Below are positions 1-7,519 of a stretch of 32,287 bases of DNA, one piece after another. The DNA is from UBA7985 sp965661545 (lineage in GTDB: Bacteria > Pseudomonadota > Alphaproteobacteria > UBA7985), in the NCBI GenBank assembly GCA_965661545.1, contig CBFIEF010000031.1, positions 1-32,287 of the forward strand. The letters run 5' to 3'. Each line of letters opens with the position of its first letter. The stretch's first letter is position 1. The notes under the pieces were generated by a model that was given only the letters and a program-made list of their open reading frames with translations, had not been told where the DNA came from and did not search any database. Made by a program: the position numbers and the translations under genes.

Positions 1-93
1 GTTAACGGTCGCGATGGTCAGTTCTTCTGCCTGTGCAGCAGAAAAGCTCACCAGTGCGCTAGCCACGAGGGCAGCGGCGGTCATCTTTTTCAT
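1..93 (-). CDS. ABC transporter solute-binding protein, N-terminus only
   Basis: Only the first 31 codons are in the window; the gene continues past position 1. The translation is a Sec signal peptide: KKM at the start, a hydrophobic Ala/Leu/Val core, then a probable cleavage after AQA. The mature start EELTIATVN is typical of family 1 periplasmic binding proteins for ABC importers, especially those for sugars or sugar alcohols, but that substrate guess rests on nine residues. The start is fixed by a strong ribosome-binding site, GGGAGG, seven bases upstream. A terminator-like hairpin lies just ahead of that site (110-134) and may control expression. Confidence 0.7.
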   Translation of the reverse strand, partial: MKKMTAAALVASALVSFSAAQAEELTIATVN

Positions 94-109
94 GATAATC
101 CTCCCAAGG

Positions 110-134
110 AAAAAAGGAGCCGCTCCCACGGCTC
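110..134 (-). terminator. Terminator-like hairpin in the leader of the solute-binding protein gene
   Basis: Read on the minus strand, GAGCCG pairs with CGGCTC around a six-base loop and is followed by C and then six T. This is the form of an intrinsic terminator, but it ends only a few bases before the Shine-Dalgarno sequence of the solute-binding protein gene. No convincing gene lies upstream on that strand until 519. It may therefore be an attenuator or a protective 5' hairpin, or the terminator of an unseen short transcript. Confidence 0.5.
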
Positions 135-518
135 AAACACACCCTAAGCAAGACACGTTCACGGTAGCCAATACCATCACGTCAATCGTCGGTACATTTC
201 TGCAGCAAGACGGCGTAATTTCCAACTTTAGTCGTAGAAAAGTATAAATCATGCACATAACGACCTTACATCAGAGCGGGTTATTCCGGAGAAATGCAAA
301 ATCTGGCCGGGATTCTTTGATTTTGCGCCGAGATCTGACCGTTCTATCAGGTGCGCGGCAGAGCGATTCTCTTGCGGGGGTCGGTTGGAGTAGTGATGTT
401 CGCCAATCAGCACGGTTGCAACAGGCAAAGAACAAAGTATTAGGCCGCATTTCGGTGAGGGTGCCGTCTTGCTCACGCTATACTAGGCGAGCAAAACCCG
501 TTTCTTCTGGAGTCGCAC
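135..518. other. Intergenic spacer, no convincing gene
   Basis: This spacer lies between the Sel1-repeat gene and the solute-binding protein gene, both on the minus strand. It should contain the promoter of the transporter gene. A 75-codon GTG-initiated frame (249-476, minus) has no ribosome-binding site and no recognisable features. I see no clear promoter consensus or repeat. Confidence 0.4.
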
Positions 519-1727
519 CTAGCGCCGGAAGCAGCTTGCGAAGCTTTGGCCTTCACAGACGATGAGCAACCGTTCCCGTGCCTTTTCAAATCCCAACTCT
601 GTGGCGGCCCGGTAGAGCTTGGCTGCTTCCTCGCGATTAGCTTCAGCACCTTGGCCGCTTTCGTAGATTTGGCCCAGATTATACATAGCGATCGGGTTCT
701 TGGCGCGGCTGGCCGCCGTGAAGAACTCAATCGCTGCTTCTGGGTTGGATTCAATACCAATACCCAATAGCAGCCGCTCGCCTGTCACGTTCATGGCGAC
801 CGGGTTTCCGAGCTTTGCAGCGATTTCGTAGTAGCCCAGTGACTGCGCAAGGTCCTGCTCAACCCCTTTGCCCGCATCGTAAACCGCTGCCAAATCCATG
901 ATCGCGGGCACGTGGCCCTGTTCGGCGGCGTTCATCATCAGCGCGATACCAGCTTCAACGTCTTCGGTGACGCCGTAGTTCCCGGTCAGGGTCGCAACGC
1001 CGATGTGGTGCAAGGCTTTGAGGTTTCCTTTATCCGCCGCCAATTGGATGCTTTTCATGCCCATCTCGTTATTGGCTTTAACGACCTTACCCTCGAGTAA
1101 TTTCAGGCCGATGATGTAGGCCGCTTCTGGCGATCCCGCTTGTGCAGCTTCTTGAAGCTTCTTGAAGGCCGCAACCGGTTTGCCCAACTGTTCAAGCACC
1201 TTTGCGTGAGGCAACAGGGCGATGTCCATGCCTTGCTCCGCTGCTCTTCGATACAGGATAGCGGCCTGCGCCTTATTTTGTGCAATCCCTTCGCCGGTGT
1301 CTAACATGACCGCTAAGTTGTACTGCGCCACCATGTTGCCTTGCTTGGCCGCAGCGCTAAACCAGTTGGCGGCTGCAACGTTGTTCTCTTCTGTGCCCCG
1401 GCCCAGATCGTACAGCACGCCCAGGTTTGTTTGTGCTTCCTGGACGCCTTGTTCGGCTGCTTTGGTGTACCACTCCAGCGCCAGAACGGCATTTTCCTCA
1501 GTGCCTTCACCGCGATCATACAGTCGGCCCAAGCGATATTGCGCCTCTGCATCGCCCTTACCCGCCGCTTTTGTCCAGTGTTTGAGGGCCTGCTGGTACT
1601 CTTCCTTCTCATAAGCGTCGTGCCCCTTTTGGAGCGCGCTCTTGAAAAGGCCAAATTGGGCCTGTGCGGGTTGAGCTGTCAGCGACAGAGCGAAAACGAG
1701 TGCGGTGGCGACCTGAAGCAGCTTCAT
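519..1727 (-). CDS. Secreted Sel1-repeat (TPR-like) protein
   Basis: This 402-residue protein starts with a Sec signal peptide (MKLLQVATALVF, cleavage near AQA at about residue 24). The rest is a nearly continuous array of Sel1-like repeats of about 36 residues. Their signature A-x2-G-x2-A-x2-x-L-G-x2-Y-x2-G-x-G recurs, for example AEAQYRLGRLYDRGEGTEEN and AQTNLGVLYDLGRGTEEN. Such alpha/alpha solenoids act as protein-protein scaffolds; in alphaproteobacteria many secreted ones serve envelope processes or signalling, but no partner can be named here. The C-terminus has two cysteines (VCEG and SCF) that could form a disulfide in the periplasm. A probable ribosome-binding site, AGGA, precedes the ATG. 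The gene appears to stand alone. Confidence 0.85.
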   Translation of the reverse strand: MKLLQVATALVFALSLTAQPAQAQFGLFKSALQKGHDAYEKEEYQQALKHWTKAAGKGDAEAQYRLGRLYDRGEGTEENAVLALEWYTKAAEQGVQEAQTNLGVLYDLGRGTEENNVAAANWFSAAAKQGNMVAQYNLAVMLDTGEGIAQNKAQAAILYRRAAEQGMDIALLPHAKVLEQLGKPVAAFKKLQEAAQAGSPEAAYIIGLKLLEGKVVKANNEMGMKSIQLAADKGNLKALHHIGVATLTGNYGVTEDVEAGIALMMNAAEQGHVPAIMDLAAVYDAGKGVEQDLAQSLGYYEIAAKLGNPVAMNVTGERLLLGIGIESNPEAAIEFFTAASRAKNPIAMYNLGQIYESGQGAEANREEAAKLYRAATELGFEKARERLLIVCEGQSFASCFRR

Positions 1728-1840
1728 TGTCTAAATCCTAAGTGGTTTCAGGCTCTATGGGACTGAATTGTGGCAAGGAAGCAGACAAAACGTCCAATTC
1801 TTCTCGTTTTTCGCGCATGTCTGCTTAGTTGCGCTGCAGA

Positions 1841-2608
1841 CTAACCCTCCGTGCGCCCTGATGCGCGGCGCACCCACATATTCAGGCCTTCGACCAGTGC
1901 AGCAAAGGCCATCGCGCCATAAATATAGCCCTTGGGCACGTGGCGATCAAAGCCCTCGGCGATCAGCACCATCCCAATCATCAGCAAGAAGGCGAGCGCC
2001 AGCATAACGACCGTTGGGTTATCATTCACAAACCGCGTCACAGGACCAGCGGCAAGGAACATCACACCAACGGCGATGATAACAGCCGCCACCATGACGG
2101 GAATATGCTCCGTCATGCCCACGGCGGTTAAGATTGAATCAACACTGAAAACGACATCCAACAGGACGATCTGCACGATGACCGTGGCAAAAGCCGATGT
2201 CGCGCCCTTGCTAAAGACGGTATCGGCGGGCTCTGGCTGGACTTTATGCTGTATCTCCGTGGTTGCTTTCCAAACAAGGAAGACGCCGCCGCCAATCAGG
2301 ATAAGGTCACGCCACGAAAACGAGGTGTCAAAACTGGGGGCTCCATGCGCGCCAATTCCGCCGCTCCAGCCCAAATCAAACACGGGCTCTGTCAGACCCA
2401 CGATCCACGCAATCGCGGACAGCAGGACCAGCCGCAAAACCAGTGCCAACCCAATCCCAATGCGCCGCGCCGTTCCCTGTTGATGCTCGGGCAGCTTTGC
2501 TGAGGCGATTGAGATAAAGAGCAGGTTATCGATGCCGAGCACAATTTCCATTGTGACCAACGCAAGAAAGGCCATCCAGACTTCTGGAGCGGTCAACAGC
2601 TCTAGCAT
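1841..2608 (-). CDS. TerC family integral membrane protein
   Basis: This 255-residue protein has about seven hydrophobic segments and the TerC hallmark near the N-terminus (MEIVLGIDNLLFISIAS). A second conserved acidic segment lies in the middle (LLDVVFSVDSILTAVGM). The paired intramembrane Asp motifs define the TerC/YgdQ/YkoY group, whose members export manganese or help metallate secreted proteins; some were first described from tellurite resistance. It would sit in the inner membrane. The length matches short TerC proteins without CBS or CorC domains. I looked upstream for a yybP-ykoY manganese riboswitch and could not recognise one. The exact substrate is unknown. Confidence 0.88.
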   Translation of the reverse strand: MLELLTAPEVWMAFLALVTMEIVLGIDNLLFISIASAKLPEHQQGTARRIGIGLALVLRLVLLSAIAWIVGLTEPVFDLGWSGGIGAHGAPSFDTSFSWRDLILIGGGVFLVWKATTEIQHKVQPEPADTVFSKGATSAFATVIVQIVLLDVVFSVDSILTAVGMTEHIPVMVAAVIIAVGVMFLAAGPVTRFVNDNPTVVMLALAFLLMIGMVLIAEGFDRHVPKGYIYGAMAFAALVEGLNMWVRRASGRTEG

Positions 2609-2733
2609 AGGGTTCGTGTGTCCTGCCTTGTTGCTTCTAGGCCCTGAACACGCAGCGGCGAGGCCGGGGGCAGGTCAGTATTTTCGGCTGCACCGCCGGT
2701 GTCAATTGATCTGAGGCAAAACAGACGGATCGC

Positions 2734-3396
2734 CTACCTTACAGATTGCAAGCGGCTGGAAACGCTTGGCTTATCGCGCAAAGGCATCAAACGATGTCGC
2801 TGTGTCGAGGTCTTGAGCTGGCTCAGAATCGCTTTTGCCATCAGCTTGCAGTGATCTATGTAAGGGACGCTTGAGCTGCTGGCCACTTGGTAACCACTCA
2901 GCATCGCGTTAAAGCCGATCAGTTGCTGCAGCTGCGCTTCCAACATGTTGATGTCTTCAAGCGCTGCGTTGAGCCCCAACGTGTCCTGCGCCAAACGGTG
3001 GCAGAGGTCTTTGTTCAGTTTGGCCGGTGTGTCAGGCGCGCTGTCGTCTGTAAGAAAGGCGCGCGTGACTTCTTTTATGTAGGTGAGGTGGGTATGAACG
3101 TAGGCATTTTGTACGTCGATTATCGCCGTGAGGCGATTGATCAGAGTGGAATGCCGGTCGAGCGCGAGTTCCACGCCCTTATAAAAAGGTTGGGAGTACT
3201 CTTTTGCCGCTGCGCCCCGAAAGCAATTTGCGCGCGCCACTTCAATATCTGGATAGAATCTAAAAAGTGTGGCCGGCGAGCAGGGTGTCTCGCTGCATAT
3301 CAACGTTTTCGTCAGCTTTTTGCCTGACAAAATAATATCGAGAGTTGCCCGAAGGATTGCTTCATCCGTTCGTTGGCGGCGGGAGAGTTTCACCAC
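2734..3396 (-). CDS. TetR/AcrR-like transcriptional regulator
   Basis: This 220-residue protein has an N-terminal DNA-binding segment of TetR form. An initial helix (residues about 6-25, RQRTDEAILRATLDIILSG) is followed by a helix-turn-helix (about residues 28-50) that includes SPATLFRFYPDIEVARANCF; LFRFYPD takes the place of the usual IYRYFxxK. The remaining 170 residues should form the helical ligand-binding and dimer domain and show no diagnostic sequence. The HTH is less canonical than that of the second regulator at 3948-4625. Target and ligand are unknown. It is flanked by an AT-rich spacer and is not in an operon. Confidence 0.72.
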   Translation of the reverse strand: MVKLSRRQRTDEAILRATLDIILSGKKLTKTLICSETPCSPATLFRFYPDIEVARANCFRGAAAKEYSQPFYKGVELALDRHSTLINRLTAIIDVQNAYVHTHLTYIKEVTRAFLTDDSAPDTPAKLNKDLCHRLAQDTLGLNAALEDINMLEAQLQQLIGFNAMLSGYQVASSSSVPYIDHCKLMAKAILSQLKTSTQRHRLMPLRDKPSVSSRLQSVR

Positions 3397-3875
3397 AAAT
3401 CTACTCCATGCGAAAACGCAGAAACGAAAGGCCAGAAATCCCCTGACCCGCTTGCACCATACAACATTACTTATCGCTAAAACTTACAGATCATTATCAA
3501 TAAAAAATAGAAGATTTCAAAAAGATGATAAAAATTACTCATAAATTGTCAGTCAAGCTAACAGGTTGAGATCAAATCAATCAAAATTACACGCTTGGAG
3601 GGCTGGATCTCTTGAGGGATACTCCAAAAAAGCGTCGTTCTTTGATTCGAATTCAAGATAATTGCACAGAAAAACTGCGAGGCAAAATTCTTGTAGATAT
3701 ACATTACCATGCAGAATTCGGGTGTTTATCGGTAAAATCTGCAAAATCTATTATCAACAATGATAGCCTTAAGAATTGTAGATAAAGATTCTTGGCGTCG
3801 CGGTAAAATGCAGTAAACCTGAAATTCGGTTCGGAATGTATTACTCTTTCAAACCGATTTGCTTAGGAAAACTAA
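3397..3875. other. AT-rich intergenic region
   Basis: Base composition changes sharply here: long A/T-rich runs (for example 3480-3545) contrast with the GC-rich genes on both sides. It contains a doubtful 57-codon plus-strand frame (3612-3785) and ends in a strong plus-strand terminator (3876-3911). Together these suggest an unannotated plus-strand transcript, coding or not. Confidence 0.5.
3612..3785 (+). CDS. Possible small basic protein (57 aa), TTG start
   Basis: This is an open frame from a TTG codon with GGAGGG nine bases upstream, ending in TAA. The predicted peptide begins with RDTPKKRRSLIRIQ and has a mixed-charge, protein-like composition, but I recognise no family. In its favour are the ribosome-binding site, the strong terminator about 90 bases downstream on the same strand, and the lack of any other plus-strand gene to use that terminator. 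Against it are the non-ATG start, the short length and AT-rich codons unlike the neighbours. It could equally be a chance frame inside a small RNA, or a remnant of a decayed gene. Confidence 0.25.
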   Translation: MRDTPKKRRSLIRIQDNCTEKLRGKILVDIHYHAEFGCLSVKSAKSIINNDSLKNCR

Positions 3876-3911
3876 AGGCCTGCACCGCTCGACGGTACAG
3901 GCCTCTTTTTT
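3876..3911 (+). terminator. Intrinsic terminator, orphan on the plus strand
   Basis: AGGCCTG pairs with CAGGCCT and, inside a one-base mismatch, ACCG pairs with CGGT around a five-base loop. Six T follow on the plus strand. No established plus-strand gene lies upstream. Read on the minus strand, the same hairpin is followed by a weaker T-rich tract (TTAGTTTT), so it could also end the TetR gene transcribed from 4625. Confidence 0.75.
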
Positions 3912-3947
3912 GTCATCGTGCCACTGCGCCTGTTTCAGCGCGTTTCT

Positions 3948-4625
3948 TTATATGGCGCGGAAGTCGGGACGTTTGCTCGCAGCGGGGCCGAGGTATCGAT
4001 CCAGCAAGATATCAATACCGATCCGAACGGTCTCATTGGCTTCAACATCAAAAACAACTGCGCGGTCCTGATGGATCAGAAAGCCATCATACAAAAGGTA
4101 GCCCGATAGCAGCGCGGCCAGTTGCTTGAAATCCTGCATCGTCAATCGATTGCGAACAGGCTCAAGGGCGCCGTAAATCATCTGTTGAATCGCAGGCATT
4201 AACCATTCGGGTCTCTCACCAGCTTTCCGGTAATGCTGAGTCATCAGGCCGCGAAGGAATGCGCCATTGGTCTCCAGCAGCTGCGGTAGAAGCTCCGCCA
4301 TCCGCTGGATCCGCACTCGGACGTCGGCGTTGTCCGCGATGATTTGCTGGACTGCCGTCACAAAACTCGCCCCTCGCTCAGCGCCCAATTCGCTTAAGAA
4401 GGCATCGCGTTCTATCTCCTCCGGGGAGTTGTAGTAGCGGTAAATGGTGGGTTTCGAGACGCCAGACTGATCCGCGATCGCCTGGACTGTCATTGGCCTG
4501 CCGGCCTCGACCAGCTCCAGCGCTGCCCGTAGAATATCTTTTCGTGTTCGAGACCGACGGTTGGACGTCACCCTGTCGTGCGGTGTTACGCTGATCAATT
4601 CTTGGTACATGTTGCAGTATCGCAC
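3948..4625 (-). CDS. TetR/AcrR family transcriptional regulator
   Basis: This 225-residue protein has a textbook TetR N-terminal domain. Helix 1 is about residues 24-40 (RSRTRKDILRAALELVEAG) and the helix-turn-helix is AIADQSGVSKPTIYRYY at about residues 50-66, followed by a DAF segment. The C-terminal 150 residues form the variable ligand-binding and dimer domain. The first ATG gives MRYCNMYQ; the second ATG, six residues in (about 4610), is an equally likely start. About 190 bases upstream lies a 29-bp near-perfect palindrome (4813-4841) that would suit autoregulation. The ligand and target genes are unknown. Confidence 0.88.
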   Translation of the reverse strand: MRYCNMYQELISVTPHDRVTSNRRSRTRKDILRAALELVEAGRPMTVQAIADQSGVSKPTIYRYYNSPEEIERDAFLSELGAERGASFVTAVQQIIADNADVRVRIQRMAELLPQLLETNGAFLRGLMTQHYRKAGERPEWLMPAIQQMIYGALEPVRNRLTMQDFKQLAALLSGYLLYDGFLIHQDRAVVFDVEANETVRIGIDILLDRYLGPAASKRPDFRAI

Positions 4626-4812
4626 GCCTTACGACGATTGATCCCCTTTAATTGCTTTGCTTTGGTGGCAGACGACGCAGTGACTGGAACCAATTGAGCG
4701 CCGATCTAGAGCCAGCTTGGAGTAAGTTTAATGCGCAGCAAGTAAGTTCTTAGGATTCTAGTGAATTTTTTTCTTTGACGATCAAAGTGATAAAATATTC
4801 ACAATATGGTTT

Positions 4813-4841
4813 ATAATGAAAGTCAATTTGACATTCATTAT
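4813..4841. promoter_or_regulatory. 29-bp near-perfect palindrome, probable operator
   Basis: Arms of 14 bases (ATAATGAAAGTCAA and TTGACATTCATTAT) flank a single central T, with one mismatched pair. The right arm contains a consensus -35 hexamer, TTGACA, although I see no well-spaced -10. Long AT-rich palindromes of this kind are typical operators for TetR-family dimers, and a TetR gene is the nearest gene. The assignment to that regulator is inference. Confidence 0.5.
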
Positions 4842-4944
4842 GACTATCCATGCGAATTCTAGTTTGCATGCTCAAATAATGAGAAATAAGTCTTAGATTT
4901 TCTTCTCAGAACGAATTCCGATTCGCGATGCAAGGCATCGGAAT

Positions 4945-4953
4945 TGATATAAT
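4945..4953 (+). promoter_or_regulatory. Extended -10 promoter
   Basis: TGATATAAT is a perfect match to the extended -10 element (TG, one base, TATAAT). No good -35 box is present, which extended -10 promoters can do without. Transcription would start near 4960 and meet the hairpin at 5043-5079, giving a transcript of about 120 bases, or continue to the gene at 5383. Confidence 0.4.
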
Positions 4954-5042
4954 CGCAATGATTAATTTGTATGTTTTCGTGAAAGAGCCGGTGAAACGAG
5001 CCGTGTCGTGTGCGGTGATTTGATGTTGGGGCCGCAAATTGG

Positions 5043-5079
5043 AAACAGCCCGGCGAGTGTCGCGCTCGCGGGGCTGTTT
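5043..5079 (+). terminator. Long GC-rich hairpin, possible terminator
   Basis: AAACAGCCC pairs with GGGCTGTTT, and inside it GCGAG pairs with CTCGC. The stem ends in TTT but no longer T run follows, so termination may be partial. It could end a short transcript from the promoter at 4945. Confidence 0.45.
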
Positions 5080-5382
5080 GCCAAAGGGAGGAGTTTCTTC
5101 TGAGAGAGATATGAAAACAGCGGGAGAAGAGGCCGCTGTTGATGACCTTGAATTAGCTCAACCTATTTGCACTTTGAAGCCTTCTGATTGCGAAGCAGTT
5201 GTGCGTAATTCGCAAAGATAACGCCAGCATTACGTCTACTTTCGCACTGATATGCGTTGAGCGCATGCCTTTGTGGGAGGCATCTTAGCGATACGTCACT
5301 TTGTGAGGGTTTTTCCTCACCTCTGGATGGACATGCGGTAAAGGTGGACCCACGAAAGATCAGCATAGAGAGGGGTAGGGCC

Positions 5383-5979
5383 ATGTTTTTTGATCCGAAC
5401 GGGACGGCGGAGGGGCTGGCGCACAACCCCATTAAAGCCCTTGTGGCACCTAGACCTATTGGCTGGATTTCCAGTATCAGCCCCACGGGCGTCGCGAACT
5501 TGGCACCCTACAGCTTTTTTAACCTCATTGCTGACTCCCCCTTTATGGTGATGTTTGCGACCTCGGGTCATAAAGACAGCTTCTTCAATGCTGTCGGTAC
5601 AGGGGATTTTGTTTGGAACCTGGTGAGTGACGATCTGACCGATGCCATGAACCGCAGTGCCAAGACCGTTGATAGGGCTGTCGATGAGTTTGAACTCGCG
5701 GGTGTGACCAAAGCAGCCAGCGAAACCGTGCGTGCCCCCCGTGTCGCTGAAGCAAAGGCCGCGCTGGAATGCAAAGTTGACCGATTCATCCCGCTGAAGT
5801 CTGACACAGCCGGTCGCCACAACTCGATGGTTATCGCCACTGTAACCCGAGCCTTTATCCAAGATGATCTGGTCCGCGATGGCCGCTTCGATAATGAACA
5901 AGCGCGAGCGCTGTCGAGGCTGGGCTATATGGATTACGCGGTGATTGATAAGGTCTTTGAGCTGGAGCGTCCTGACTAG
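5383..5979 (+). CDS. Flavin reductase-like, FMN-binding split-barrel protein
   Basis: This 198-residue protein of the flavin reductase-like domain family binds FMN or FAD in a split-barrel fold. The conserved entry APRPIGWISSISPTGVANLA (about residues 22-41) is characteristic, followed by APYSFFNLIADSPFMVMFA and by KDSFFN and FVWNLV. Members act as NAD(P)H:flavin reductases or small flavoproteins; the substrate here is not predictable. I chose ATG 5383 because GAGGGGTAGGG lies just upstream and the family homology begins there. The frame is open further upstream, to 5257, but those 42 residues look non-homologous. It probably stands alone behind a long regulatory spacer. Confidence 0.85.
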   Translation: MFFDPNGTAEGLAHNPIKALVAPRPIGWISSISPTGVANLAPYSFFNLIADSPFMVMFATSGHKDSFFNAVGTGDFVWNLVSDDLTDAMNRSAKTVDRAVDEFELAGVTKAASETVRAPRVAEAKAALECKVDRFIPLKSDTAGRHNSMVIATVTRAFIQDDLVRDGRFDNEQARALSRLGYMDYAVIDKVFELERPD

Positions 5980-6030
5980 GGAAGGCTTTGGTCTTATTGG
6001 TTAAGGCCCTGTACCTGTTTCACTTTTTGC

Positions 6031-6076
6031 TTGATGTTCACTTTTGTTCTCATTATACATCCGAATGAGAACAAAA
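6031..6076 (+). promoter_or_regulatory. Promoter with 13-bp inverted repeat ahead of the radical SAM gene
   Basis: TTGATG (6031-6036), a 17-base spacer and TATACA (6054-6059) form a plausible sigma-70-type promoter. Overlapping it, TTTTGTTCTCATT (6042-6054) and AATGAGAACAAAA (6064-6076) form a perfect inverted repeat around nine bases. A repressor bound there would block the -10. GTTC occurs twice at ten-base spacing, and GAAC-N7-GATC overlaps the right arm. This is close to, but not exactly, the alphaproteobacterial LexA box GTTC-N7-GTTC, so control by LexA is only a possibility. Confidence 0.45.
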
Positions 6077-6098
6077 ACAGATCATCCTGTGGGGCTCT

Positions 6099-7331
6099 AT
6101 GAAACAGCAAGAAACTGCCGGTCTGACTGAACGGTACAAAACGCCTGCTCACGCTGGTGCGGGCGGCGCGAACCCTGTCCGCAAGGTTGCTTTGGAATCT
6201 CACAATGATGGTCGCTACCGCCATCGTGCCAATCACTCACAGGCAGAAGCTGCGCGGGCGAGGGGCTATCGCAAGGGGCGCGGGGCTGCTGATGGACCGG
6301 CGGGGCGGTTTGAGGTTACGGAACATGTTGCGTTCGATGATGGGTGGGAAAGCGGGCAGGCGCGGCTAGAGGACTTGATCCAGCGCCCTACAACGGTGTC
6401 CGAAGATCGAGCGAAGTCGGTACTGACGTTCAATGAATCGCCAGATCTGGGTTTTGACCGGTCCGTGAACCCCTATCGGGGCTGTGAGCACGGCTGCACC
6501 TATTGCTATGCCCGACCAAGCCACGCTTTTATGGGGCTGTCAGCGGGATTGGACTTTGAAACCAAACTGTTCGCGAAATATGACGTTGCGCGGCTGCTTG
6601 AGGACGCGTTGCGGAAGCCTGACTATCAAGTCGCGCCCATCGCGCTGGGTACGAATACGGACCCCTATCAGCCGATCGAGCGAGAGCTGAAGCTGACCAG
6701 TTCTATTCTTGCCGTGTTGGATGAGTGCAATCACCCCGTGACAATTGTCACCAAGTCCGCGGGTATTCTGAGGGATTTGGACCGTCTTACCAGCATGGCG
6801 CGGCGCGGTTTGGTGAGTGTTGGCCTGTCGGTCACAACGCTGGACGCAGAGTTATCTCGGCTGATGGAACCGCGCTGTTCCTCGCCCGCGCGCCGGATCG
6901 ATACCATCCGGCATTTGAGTGAGGCTGGAATTCCAGTGCGGGTCATGGCCTCACCAATGATTCCCGGGCTGAACGACTGCGAGTTGGAGAATATCCTCGA
7001 AGCGGCACGAAAAGCCGGGGCGAAGGCTGCGTCTATGATCCCTCTGCGGTTGCCACTGGAGGTCAAAGACGTGTTTCGGGATTGGCTCGAAGCCAACTTC
7101 CCCGATCGAGCGAAGAAAGTGATGTCGCAGGTCACGTCTATGCACGGCGGCCAAGAGTATCGCTCGAACTTTGGCGAACGGATGCGGGGCAGTGGGCCGC
7201 TGGCGCACATTCTCCGGCACAGGTTCCAGGTTGCCTGCGGACGCTATGGGCTATCGGAGCATTTGCGGCCTTTGGTACGGGACGCTTTCCGACCACCTCA
7301 GCGCGCTGGTGATCAGTTGTCCCTGATCTGA
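6099..7331 (+). CDS. PA0069-family radical SAM protein (SplB-like)
   Basis: This 410-residue radical SAM enzyme has its [4Fe-4S] motif C-x3-C-x2-C at C129, C133 and C136 (RGCEHGCTYCYARPSHAF). A conserved LGTNTDPYQPIE segment follows, and VTKSAGILRDLD lies further on. This arrangement matches the PA0069 family, related to spore photoproduct lyase-like proteins (COG1533), whose exact reaction is unknown but is often guessed to concern nucleic acid repair. The first 100 residues are a basic Gly/Arg-rich extension (for example RARGYRKGRG), also seen in the family. The gene is behind a promoter overlapped by a long inverted repeat, so it is probably regulated. The ATG start is 22 bases past that repeat. 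Confidence 0.9.
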   Translation: MKQQETAGLTERYKTPAHAGAGGANPVRKVALESHNDGRYRHRANHSQAEAARARGYRKGRGAADGPAGRFEVTEHVAFDDGWESGQARLEDLIQRPTTVSEDRAKSVLTFNESPDLGFDRSVNPYRGCEHGCTYCYARPSHAFMGLSAGLDFETKLFAKYDVARLLEDALRKPDYQVAPIALGTNTDPYQPIERELKLTSSILAVLDECNHPVTIVTKSAGILRDLDRLTSMARRGLVSVGLSVTTLDAELSRLMEPRCSSPARRIDTIRHLSEAGIPVRVMASPMIPGLNDCELENILEAARKAGAKAASMIPLRLPLEVKDVFRDWLEANFPDRAKKVMSQVTSMHGGQEYRSNFGERMRGSGPLAHILRHRFQVACGRYGLSEHLRPLVRDAFRPPQRAGDQLSLI

Positions 7332-7519
7332 CTTTTACACTGCGGAGGCTTCGCTGGCGTTCTGGGAGGAAAGGTCGGCAATGCCCTCTGCCGTTACCCA
7401 CGGTTGATGGGTGACGATCCGCAGTCCGGCGGGGTGATGAGAGAGCATCCCGCCGGCGCGGACCTATCAAATCTGGCCCAAGGGCCAAAGACAATATCTC
7501 ACAACAAAAGGAGCGCGCG
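7332..7519. other. Spacer with hairpins
   Basis: This stretch is non-coding as far as I can see. It holds GTTACCCA/TGGGTGAC (around 7393-7414) and a strong GC-rich hairpin, CCGGCGGG/CCCGCCGG (7426-7456), neither followed by a T run. They may stabilise or end the radical SAM transcript. Confidence 0.4.

Larger units (their letters stand above)
4626..5382. other. Long AT-rich regulatory spacer
   Basis: More than 700 bases separate the divergent TetR and flavin-reductase genes, and 4740-4990 is notably AT-rich. It holds a 29-bp palindrome (4813-4841), an inverted repeat AATTCCGAT/ATCGGAATT (4914-4945), an extended -10 promoter (4945-4953) and a long GC-rich hairpin (5043-5079). Two very short frames, 31 codons at 4928-5023 and 36 codons from an ATG at 5111 to 5221, are open, but neither has enough support to call. 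Confidence 0.5.

Noticed and set aside
249..476. 75-codon minus-strand frame in the first spacer
   Set aside because: GTG start without a ribosome-binding site, no domain, and composition like a chance frame.
2609..2733. Manganese riboswitch (yybP-ykoY) ahead of the TerC gene
   Set aside because: TerC genes often have one, but I could not find the conserved loop sequences or pairing in the upstream 125 bases.
4928..5023. 31-codon peptide MQGIGIDIIAMINLYVFVKE...
   Set aside because: No ribosome-binding site, and its start lies upstream of the extended -10 promoter; could be chance.
5111..5221. 36-codon frame MKTAGEEAAVDDLELAQPIC...
   Set aside because: Only a weak purine tract upstream, very short, and no recognisable feature.
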